A program made the translations under genes and the position numbers. 7,090 bases of DNA, taken from contig JBKQWK010000043.1 in assembly GCA_052139595.1 (NCBI GenBank), forward strand, positions 1 to 7,090. Reading direction: 5' to 3'. The notes under the pieces are model-generated. The model was not told where the DNA came from. It saw only the letters and a program-made list of their open reading frames with translations, and ran no database searches. Positions 1-6,090 of the stretch are shown piece after piece. The number at the start of each line of letters is the position of its first letter. Position 1 is the first letter of the stretch. The stretch is from JBKQWK01 sp052139595. Its GTDB lineage: Bacteria > Actinomycetota > Thermoleophilia > UBA2241.

Positions 1-107
1 GTCTCGCCGCCGCTAAGCAGGCGTTCGCTTGAGTCGCGGGCAACCTCGCCGTTACCGGCGATGACTGCCTCGGCCAAGTGCGCGTAGTCGCTGGTTACGT
101 CGCTCAA
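1..107 (-). CDS. Methylamine corrinoid protein (MttC/MtbC-like), N-terminal part only
   Basis: Only the first 35 codons are in the window; the gene runs off the left edge. The translation, read from a TTG start, contains DYAHLAEAVIAGNGEVARDS, which resembles the first helices of the B12-binding-2 (methionine synthase cap-like) domain that opens small corrinoid proteins such as MtmC, MtbC and MttC. Those proteins carry the methyl group from the methylamine methyltransferase to a second methyltransferase. The cobalamin-binding DxHxxG motif would lie beyond the window and cannot be checked. TTG is chosen as the start because AGGAG lies 7 bases upstream at 115-119, while the nearer ATG at 110-112 hits a stop after two codons. 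The gene begins 1 base after the upstream paralog ends, so it is the fifth gene of the operon and probably the methyl acceptor for the upstream enzymes. Family assignment rests on a short segment plus context. Confidence 0.7.
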   Translation of the reverse strand, partial: MSDVTSDYAHLAEAVIAGNGEVARDSSERLLSGGE

Positions 108-108
108 G

Positions 109-1563
109 TCATCGCTCCTGGTTCGTGTGCCGTGTTTGCTCAGCCTCATGGGCTTTCGCCAAGAGCTGAGCAAGCTCTCGCTCGACGTCGTGAGCAAGTC
201 GCTCTGGTTGGTGGGCAGCGAGCAGCAACTCAACCTGCTCACGAGCCTCGTCAACGGTCGTCGGGGCGCCGCGTTGCTGCCAGGCGCTAAAGCTTTCGTG
301 CAGGCCGAAGCGCGGCAATGACCATTCGGCCTGTCGCAGGGCGCGGCGTGTCGATGGCTGGGCGAGAAAACTGCCGCCGGGGCCAACGGCGGCCATCACG
401 TCGTCGAGCCAGCGCTCGTCGCTGATCGTGATGCCGGCGGCGGCAGCGCGCGCCATGCGAAACATCTCGACATCCATGATGAGCTGTTCAAAGCTGAGAA
501 TCGTCGCCCCGGCGAGCATGCCGGGACCGACGGCCATGTCGGGCCACGGCAGCGTGGCCAGCAGGGAACTCATCGCCTTTTCGTAGGCGGCCTGCGGGCA
601 GGGGACAAAGTGATCGCTGCCAGCGCCGCTGGCTTCGACTGGCAGGCCGTAGGAGCGCGCCATCTCGACCGCCGCCACGCTGAGCACATAGTGCTCGATT
701 GCGCCCCCCGCGTAGCGACCGGTACGCGGATCCATCACGGCGATTGCCGGGGCGTATATGAACGGTGCGCCCGGTTCGGCCGCCTGCACGAGGCAGAGCG
801 TGCCCAGGACCTCGCAGTTCGCCTGCAGCACCGTCGCCAGGCGGCTGGCCGGCGCCGTGCCACCCATCAGAGGCATCGGCATCACCGCCACGGGAATATC
901 GTAACCACGCAGCGCCAGCCAGGTATCGGTGTAGTGCTCTTCGATGACGAGCGGTGAGGCCGGCGTCAGCAAGAAGGAAAACGGATGACGCCGCCGGATC
1001 TCGTCTTTGCTGCCAAAGAGAATCTCGAGCGTGCGCAACAGCCAGGGCGAGGCTGCCGGCGAGTCAAACGAGTCCTGAACGTGCTTGCCAAACAGGTGAA
1101 AGAGGTGGCTGAGGTATGAAACCATGCCGGTCGGCGTGCCCGTATCAAAGCCACTGTCGACCATCGCCCAGTAGACGCCGATGTCGTCGATAGCGTCGCA
1201 GACGCTCGTCGCCTCACGCCAGTCGGCGAACGTCGCCGGGCGACGTTCGCCGCTGAGGCGGTCGAGCAGCTCGGTGCCGCCGCCGTCGGCGACCAAGGTG
1301 AAGTCGCCGGCATTCAGCTCGTGCCGCCAGCCCGGCCGGCGCCCGCCGAGGGCAAAGCGGCGCGGCGCCAGTTTGAGCGAGCGTTCAACGAGATCTGGCG
1401 GAAAGCGGACGAGGCTGCCGGCCACGCTGGCGCCGGCCTCGGCCAGGATCGCCCGTCCTCGTGCCGTGTCGACGCGCATGCCGATGGTGCTGAGGACGTG
1501 CAGGGTTCGCTCGTGGACGAGGTCACACTCGTGTGGGCTCAGCACCTGCAGCTCAGTTCTCAT
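109..1563 (-). CDS. MttB-superfamily methyltransferase without pyrrolysine (paralog 2)
   Basis: This 484-residue protein is full length for the trimethylamine methyltransferase (MttB, COG5598) family, a TIM-barrel enzyme that moves a methyl group from an amine to a corrinoid protein. Visible family features are the N-terminal segment HERTLHVLSTIGMRVDTARG (about 17-36), PASPLVIEEHY (211-221), EPGAPFIY (273-280), the active-site strand ASGAGSDHFVPCPQAAYEK (311-329) and VGPGGSFL (393-400). Aligning the D...Q...E spacing with the neighbouring MttB puts Gly315 at the pyrrolysine position, and there is no in-frame amber codon. Characterised non-Pyl members act on quaternary amines (glycine betaine for MtgB; carnitine or proline betaine for others), so a quaternary amine is the likely substrate; the exact compound cannot be read from sequence. 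The ATG has GGAG 8 bases upstream (1572-1575) and overlaps the stop of the preceding gene as ATGA. It ends 1 base before the corrinoid gene. Confidence 0.88.
   Translation of the reverse strand: MRTELQVLSPHECDLVHERTLHVLSTIGMRVDTARGRAILAEAGASVAGSLVRFPPDLVERSLKLAPRRFALGGRRPGWRHELNAGDFTLVADGGGTELLDRLSGERRPATFADWREATSVCDAIDDIGVYWAMVDSGFDTGTPTGMVSYLSHLFHLFGKHVQDSFDSPAASPWLLRTLEILFGSKDEIRRRHPFSFLLTPASPLVIEEHYTDTWLALRGYDIPVAVMPMPLMGGTAPASRLATVLQANCEVLGTLCLVQAAEPGAPFIYAPAIAVMDPRTGRYAGGAIEHYVLSVAAVEMARSYGLPVEASGAGSDHFVPCPQAAYEKAMSSLLATLPWPDMAVGPGMLAGATILSFEQLIMDVEMFRMARAAAAGITISDERWLDDVMAAVGPGGSFLAQPSTRRALRQAEWSLPRFGLHESFSAWQQRGAPTTVDEAREQVELLLAAHQPERLAHDVERELAQLLAKAHEAEQTRHTNQER
115..119 (-). promoter_or_regulatory. 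Shine-Dalgarno site for the corrinoid protein gene
   Basis: On the minus strand AGGAG sits 7 bases before the TTG at 107-105, inside the last codons of the upstream gene. It settles the choice of TTG, because the overlapping ATG (112-110) opens only a two-codon frame. Confidence 0.65.
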
Positions 1564-3005
1564 CGGTTCAGCTCCGCGTCGGCTGCCGCCAGGAGCCTCG
1601 TCAATTCGTGGGCTTTATCGCTCTCGAGCGGCTCGGGCTCATGGGTGTCGAGGATCCACTGCGCCCGTTCGCGGGCTACCTCGAGGGGATCGCGGTAGCC
1701 GTCGGTGCCTTCCTCGTGCGTGATCGCGCGCACGAACGAGGTGCGCAGATGGGTACGCGTGTGGCGATGGCCGAGGAAGTGCCCTCCGGGGCCGACGGCG
1801 GCGATGGCCTCGAGGGCGAGGTCGTCGTCACCCATGTCGATGTCGAGCAGCGAGTAGCGGGCGCGCTCATACAGGTCGTGACCGAGGATGTAGTCCGCGG
1901 CGCAGAACACGGTGTAGATGTTCAGCAAGCCGATGCTAGGCAGCAGCTCGGCGCCTTCCCAGGCCGCCAGGGCGAGGTCCATGCCGTCTTCGGCGGCCGA
2001 CTGCCAGCTGCCCGGCGCGCTCGCATCGGTACCGCAGCAGGCTGCCTCGCTGGGCACGCCCCAGGCATGGGCAAGTTCCGTGGCGAGGAAGCGCGCCCGA
2101 TTATCGAGCGGGAAGCTGACGAAGCGACCGCTACGCGGATCGGCGTAGCTCTGCATGATGGAATGAGCGACTGGCGCCCCCGGGTAGGCGAGCTGCACGG
2201 TTACCGTTGCCGCCACAAGCTCGGCGGCGCCGAGAGCAAAGGCGCCGGCCTTGGTCGCCGGGGCGGTTGTGCCCAGGGTTGGCATGGTGACGAAAACGAC
2301 GGGCACGCCCGCTTCGGCGAAGACGAGTGCTGCCTCGATGCCGTCGCGGTCGATCACCAGCGGCGAGATCACTCCGATAAGGTCGCTCAGTACGGGCCGG
2401 CGGCGAAGTTCTTCGCGGCCGCCGGCGATGACGGTCGCCATTTCGACGGCGTAGCGCGCCTCGCGCTCACCGTTCACCATGCCTTGCAGGTGCTTGACAG
2501 TGTTCGTCCAGCCGGCATCGAGTTCATGCAGCTGCGCCGTCTGGCCGCAGTCGCCAGCCGCTACGGTTGGCCACCAGAACGCCATCGAGGGCAGGTAGTC
2601 GGTCATACGGGTGACGGCGGCCAGATCGGCTTTTGTCGACGACCGCCGTTCGTTGGTCGCGAGATCCAGGATTTCGGTACCGCAGCCGTCTGTCGTGCAG
2701 AACGTGGTGTGGTCGTCCAGGTGCAGGTCACAGGCGATGTCGCGGGCGCCGAGGTCAAACCAGCGCGGCGCCCGCGACATCGCCGCCAGCACCAGGTCGG
2801 CCGGGAACCTGACGATACGTGTGGAGCGCTCCACCCGGGCGCCGTGAGCGGCCAGCAGGTTGAGCGCTTGCTGTGAGTCGACGCGCACGCCGACGCGCTC
2901 GAGAATATCAAGTGTCGCCTGCTTCAGGCGCTCCAGTTGTGCCGGCTCGTGGAAGCGGACGGTGAAGTCGCGCCGCAGTGGCGTGATCGGTGGCCGCTCG
3001 CTCAT
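1560..3005 (-). CDS. MttB-superfamily methyltransferase without pyrrolysine (paralog 1)
   Basis: This 481-residue protein is full length for the MttB superfamily. Recognisable parts are an N-terminal helical segment (QATLDILERVGVRVDSQQAL, about 29-48), FPADLVLAAMSRAPRWFDLG (67-86), VISPLVIDRDGIEAA (212-226), the MPTLGTTAPATKAGA stretch (241-255), YPGAPVAHS (284-292) and VGPGGHFLG (about 414-422). The segment matching the Pyl site reads AACCGTDASAPGSWQSAAED (321-340), with Gly325 best aligned to Pyl. It has one extra residue between the conserved Asp and Gln, and Cys-Cys just before the Gly. It is therefore a more divergent paralog than its downstream neighbour and may use a different substrate; a quaternary amine is the default inference. 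It starts 13 bases after mttB ends, without a strong Shine-Dalgarno site, which fits translational coupling. Its TGA overlaps the next ATG. Confidence 0.87.
   Translation of the reverse strand: MSERPPITPLRRDFTVRFHEPAQLERLKQATLDILERVGVRVDSQQALNLLAAHGARVERSTRIVRFPADLVLAAMSRAPRWFDLGARDIACDLHLDDHTTFCTTDGCGTEILDLATNERRSSTKADLAAVTRMTDYLPSMAFWWPTVAAGDCGQTAQLHELDAGWTNTVKHLQGMVNGEREARYAVEMATVIAGGREELRRRPVLSDLIGVISPLVIDRDGIEAALVFAEAGVPVVFVTMPTLGTTAPATKAGAFALGAAELVAATVTVQLAYPGAPVAHSIMQSYADPRSGRFVSFPLDNRARFLATELAHAWGVPSEAACCGTDASAPGSWQSAAEDGMDLALAAWEGAELLPSIGLLNIYTVFCAADYILGHDLYERARYSLLDIDMGDDDLALEAIAAVGPGGHFLGHRHTRTHLRTSFVRAITHEEGTDGYRDPLEVARERAQWILDTHEPEPLESDKAHELTRLLAAADAELNR
1572..1575 (-). promoter_or_regulatory. 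Shine-Dalgarno site for MttB paralog 2
   Basis: GGAG on the minus strand lies 8 bases before the ATG at 1563. This supports that start even though it sits inside the end of the preceding coding sequence. Confidence 0.5.
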
Positions 3006-3018
3006 CGCCGCACGCCGC

Positions 3019-4569
3019 TCAAGGCCTGACCGCCTGATCGGCTCGCTCGACGATCGCTTGCATGCGCTGCACGATGCCGTCGTCGAGGGGCTGAGGATGA
3101 TGCGTCTCCAGGAGCTGCAGGGCCCGCTCGCGGGCCCGCGTGTAGAGATCGGTGCTGCCGTTAGCTTGCCAGCTCTCGCGCACTTCGCGGTTCATGAGGT
3201 TAGGCAGTGACTGGGAGCGCATAAACTTCAGCGTGCTGTCGAGGCTGAGAAAATCGCCATGCGGACCTACTGCTTCAATATCGCCGACGAGAAGGGTCTC
3301 GGCATCGACACGAACACCGTTGATCACGTGTTTGATCATCGCCGCCCACTCGTCGTCGATGACGAGCTGGGCGCAATCGAAGGTGACACCTGACTCGGTC
3401 ATCCCGGCTCCATAGATGAGGTTGGCACCTGCCAACGCCGCCATGAGGCCGGTGAGTGTTTTCTCGTGACCGAGCTGCGCGTCACTGAGTTTGCTGTCTG
3501 CCTACGCACCGGCAATGTAGCTCGGCAAGCGATACTGACGCGCGAGCTGCGCGGCGCAGGCACTGATGAGCGCGAGCTCTGGCGAGCCCACCGAGGCTGA
3601 GGCGTAGCGCAAGTCCATGGCCGTCGTTGACGAACCGTAGATAACTGGTGCGCCGGGCTCCGTGAGCTGGGCAAGCGCGATGCCGGCGAGCACCTCGACG
3701 TTGTGCTGCACCAGCGTCCCAGCCAGCGTCACTGGCGACGAACCGCCGGCCATCGCCATCGAGAGAACCGTGTCACTGAGGCCGGCGCGAGCACTCTCGA
3801 TGATCACGCCGCAGACGTCCTCAGTGAGCTTGAGGGGACTCACGGGACAGACGCCAAAGCCGATGATCGGTCGTTCATGCAGATTGTCGACCGATCCGAC
3901 GACCTCTGTCGCCAGCGCGATGCAGGCGCGCACTTCGCGCCGGTCAACGGCCTCGACACCGACCTGCTTCAGCGTATTCTGCAAGGCTGCTGCGCAGCCG
4001 TGGATCGAAGCCGTTGCTGCCGGTACATCGGCCGGCCCGATTGCCGCCTCGTAGGTGTCGATGTGCGGCATGGCATCGACCAGTCGAGCGACATCGCGGA
4101 CGTCCGCCTCCGTTGGCTCGCGCAGTTCGCCGCTGCGCGGGTCAACGTAGCTGATGCCCTCGTCGAAGTTCGTGAAGGAGACGCCGCCGCCGGCCGTGAC
4201 GAGCACGTCGTGCTCGGCGTCGCGGCCGGCCAGCAGCACACTTGGCGGGCAGGTCGCCAAGATCTGACTGACGACCTCTGGCGGCATGCGCACCATGCGA
4301 GTCTCGTGGTCGACGGTGCAGCCTCCATCAGCGAAAATGGCCAGCGCCTCCTCATCTTCGACGAAGACCCCCGTGCGTTCGAGCACATGGAGGGTGGCGT
4401 CGTGAATTGCCGCAACATCGTTTGGCGCGAGGACTTCGACGGTCACCCTGGGCCGGCCAATCGTCGTCGCGGCTGTGGGGCTGGCCAGCGGTTGGTCGCC
4501 GCCGGCCGATCGGCTGTGGCCAGCCGACTGTGTGCCGCCGGCCGATCCTGACTGTCTTGCTGCGCTCAT
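3019..4569 (-). CDS. mttB: Trimethylamine methyltransferase MttB, pyrrolysine-containing
   Basis: MttB transfers a methyl group from trimethylamine to its corrinoid protein in the cytoplasm, leaving dimethylamine. The frame opens at 4569, meets TAG at 3504-3502 (codon 356) and continues to TGA at 3019, giving 516 residues if TAG is read as pyrrolysine. Sequence on both sides belongs to one enzyme: SYIAGA before the amber codon, then ADSKLSDAQLGHEKTLTGLM, ALAGANLIYGAGMTESG (378-394) and VGPHGDFLSLD (434-444). Archaeal MttB has Pyl at the equivalent place. Usual family length is about 490-500 residues; the excess here is an N-terminal Ser/Ala/Gly-rich extension of about 35 residues. The start is supported by AAGGGAG 6 bases upstream and by the ATGA overlap with mtbB. 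A gene caller using the standard code would split it at 3502 and restart at 3444. A nonsense mutation is unlikely, because mtbB shows the same arrangement at its own Pyl site. Confidence 0.95.
3502..3504 (-). other. In-frame amber codon of mttB, read as pyrrolysine
   Basis: TAG on the minus strand at codon 356 of mttB, in the context YIAGA-TAG-ADSKLSD. This is the conserved active-site position where MttB carries pyrrolysine, whose ring is proposed to bind the substrate amine and present the methyl group to Co(I)-corrinoid. Coding continues for 160 codons in the same frame to a TGA. Confidence 0.95.
4498..4547. repeat. Short direct repeat coding the mttB N-terminal extension
   Basis: The 14-base unit GCCGCCGGCCGATC occurs at 4498-4511 and again at 4534-4547, a period of 36 bases. 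On the minus strand it encodes two SAGG-containing copies 12 residues apart (residues 9-12 and 21-24 of mttB). It lies in the low-complexity extension ahead of the conserved MttB fold, so it probably arose by local duplication. Confidence 0.6.
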
Positions 4570-5978
4570 GCGCTTCTCCCTTCGCGTCGCGAGCGCACAA
4601 CCGAGCTACGGTGGGCGAATTTCTCGACGCAGTTGATGGGAAGGTCGAGCAGGTCGGCGATGTTCATCTTCGCTTCCATCGCCGCCGCTGCCTCTGGGTA
4701 CGGGGCCTCGGAGTCGATGATCCTGCCCAGTCCCAGGTCGGCGCGCACCTCCTGCATGACGACATTGTCGGAAAGGTCCCTCGTACTGACGCCCAGGCGC
4801 TCAGCGACGAATCGTTTTGCCTCCGGCAAGCGCAAGCCCCGAGTCATCTGCATACGCGCCACCAGGTCTCCAGCGGCGCGCAAGCCGTTCATTCCCGATG
4901 CAGTTGCATGAGCACACGGCATGCCGAAGATATCGCCGGTGCCCACCTACAAACCGTCGACGTGCAGCAGGTCGACGAGCGCTCGCGAGACGCGTGAGAC
5001 GGCGTCAATCGGCGGGCAGGTATGCATCGGCACGCCGCCGACGCCCATGCCGACGTTGACGTGTACCGGCAACGTCGCCTCAGCCAGGCAGGGCTTGAGC
5101 ACAGTGATTGCCCGAGCTGTGTTCCAGGCAACCGAGCGCGTCGTGTTGACGTTAACGGCGGGGCCGAAGATGGTTGCTCCCGCCTGCTTGGCCAGCTTCA
5201 TCTGCTCGCGCGGCCAGAGGCCGGCCAGGCGCGTACCATCGAATTCAATCTGGCCGTGCATGCCGAGAACGAATTCAGAGGCCATGCCGATCTCGATGCT
5301 CATCGTCGGGTAATCGCGACGCAGGCCGCGCACGACCTCGAGCACGGCGCAGAACTCGGCGTCGCCGGCGGCACCGCTGGTGTCGAAGTCGATGCCGTCT
5401 GCGCCGGCGTCCCAGAGTGCCTCGGCGACGCGACGCATGTCGGTGATAGCGTAGGTGACCGCCGCCTCCTGAGCGGCGCGCGCCTCGTCGATTCTGCCGT
5501 TCGGCAGCAGTTCCGACCAATTGGGCACAGGACCATCCGGGGCAGAGTAGCGGCCGAGGTCGGCCTGCGCACCGTAGTGAATCGGGATCGTGAGCCGGTT
5601 CTGAGCGTCGTGCATCAGCTGTGCCTCACCGGCGACGACCTTGCGCACGGCATTGAAACAGTAGTCGGGGTGAAAGAGTTCGCAGCTGTCGGCGGCCAGC
5701 ATCTGCTCGTATTGCACGAGGCCGTCGAGTTTCGCCGCCTGCAGCGTGCCGGTGCCGTCGTAGGTGAGCACGACCTCGTCGCCGATATCGACGGCGCTAA
5801 AGCGCGCCGCCGACGAAAAGATATCGTCGAGGTGGTCGAGTTCAGCGGCGTCAAGCGGCTCCACTTTGGCGAATTTCACCGCCCGGGCAGTGCCGTCTTC
5901 AAGCTCGCGGCGCAGATCCGCGTGCGTCAGATCGACGAGCGAACCATCACCCATCCTTGTCGGTATCCTTGTCTCCAT
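4566..5978 (-). CDS. mtbB: Dimethylamine methyltransferase MtbB, pyrrolysine-containing
   Basis: MtbB demethylates dimethylamine to monomethylamine, passing the methyl group to a corrinoid protein. From ATG at 5978 the frame runs through TAG at 4949-4947 (codon 344) to TGA at 4566: 470 residues with Pyl, close to the roughly 467 of archaeal MtbB. Family marks (numbered from 5978) include RMGDG near the N-terminus, GADGIDFDTSGAAGDAEF (192-209), GMASEFVLGMHGQIEFDG (231-248), LAGLWP, FGPAVNVNT (271-279), NVGMGVGGVPM (308-318), then VDGL-Pyl-VGTGDIFGMP and ASGMNGLRAAGDLVARMQ. These match MtbB rather than MttB or MtmB. An upstream ATG at 5999 is in frame, but it lacks a ribosome site and adds seven residues absent from archaeal MtbB; 5978 is preceded by GGGGGCGG. 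It is the first gene of the operon and its stop overlaps the mttB start. A standard-code caller would split it at 4947. Confidence 0.94.
4576..4582 (-). promoter_or_regulatory. Shine-Dalgarno site for mttB
   Basis: AAGGGAG on the minus strand lies 6 bases before the ATG at 4569, within the last codons of mtbB. It supports the long mttB start that includes the low-complexity N-terminal extension. Confidence 0.65.
4947..4949 (-). other. In-frame amber codon of mtbB, read as pyrrolysine
   Basis: TAG on the minus strand lies between VDGL and VGTGDIFGMP, the Pyl position conserved in MtbB. The frame stays open for 126 more codons of recognisable MtbB sequence and ends in TGA. As in mttB, the base after TAG is G. 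Confidence 0.95.
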
Positions 5979-6056
5979 CCGCCCCCGCTTCATCGTCATC
6001 GGGTCAAACGTGGTCAGCAGCGCGATCGTTGCCGACGTTCGCCACCGGCTGTACGC

Positions 6057-6062
6057 TAGAAT
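6057..6062 (+). promoter_or_regulatory. Candidate -10 element for the TetR-type regulator gene
   Basis: TAGAAT matches five of six bases of the -10 consensus and lies 28 bases before the ATG at 6091. No convincing -35 box is seen 16-18 bases upstream. If used, it overlaps the operon promoter on the other strand, so one bound repressor could control both directions. Confidence 0.3.
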
Positions 6063-6073
6063 TCAGGACTGAA
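6062..6073. promoter_or_regulatory. Palindrome in the operon promoter, candidate operator
   Basis: TTCAG-GA-CTGAA is a perfect inverted repeat with 5-base arms. It lies inside the 16-base spacer (6059-6074) between the proposed -35 and -10 boxes of the operon promoter, a common place for a TetR-family operator. It is short, so chance is possible. Confidence 0.35.
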
Positions 6074-6090
6074 AAGTCAAGCCAAATAAA

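Larger units (their letters stand above)
6053..6080 (-). promoter_or_regulatory. Candidate sigma-70-type promoter of the methylamine operon
   Basis: On the minus strand TTGACT (6080-6075, five of six bases of the -35 consensus) is followed after 16 bases by TAGCGT (6058-6053, three of six bases of the -10 consensus). Transcription would begin near 6046, about 68 bases before the mtbB ATG. It is the most AT-rich stretch in the gap between mtbB and the regulator. The -35 is good and the -10 weak, as might be seen in a regulated promoter. Confidence 0.4.

Noticed and set aside
1533..2876. Long plus-strand open frame of 447 codons opposite the two MttB paralogs
   Set aside because: It is antisense to two clearly recognisable genes, shows no family motifs, and is the kind of open frame that GC-rich third positions create by chance.
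3703..4551. Plus-strand open frame of 282 codons opposite mttB
   Set aside because: The minus-strand frame here is unmistakably MttB; the plus-strand frame has no recognisable protein features.
3019..4569. mttB and mtbB as pseudogenes broken by nonsense mutations
   Set aside because: Each has one stop, always amber, at the family's catalytic Pyl position, with conserved sequence and an intact frame on both sides.
4566..5999. Monomethylamine methyltransferase (MtmB) as identity of the first gene
   Set aside because: The motifs around GADGIDFDT, GMASEFVLGMHG and VDGL-Pyl-VG follow MtbB; MtmB has a different active-site context.
5022..6059. Plus-strand open frame of 345 codons opposite mtbB
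   Set aside because: It is antisense to mtbB, rich in Arg, His and Val without domain features, and is a mirror of the GC-rich coding strand.
6000..6090. A tRNA-Pyl (pylT) or riboswitch in the intergenic gap
   Set aside because: The gap is about 110 bases and shows no cloverleaf, CTA anticodon loop or cobalamin-riboswitch B12-box pattern.
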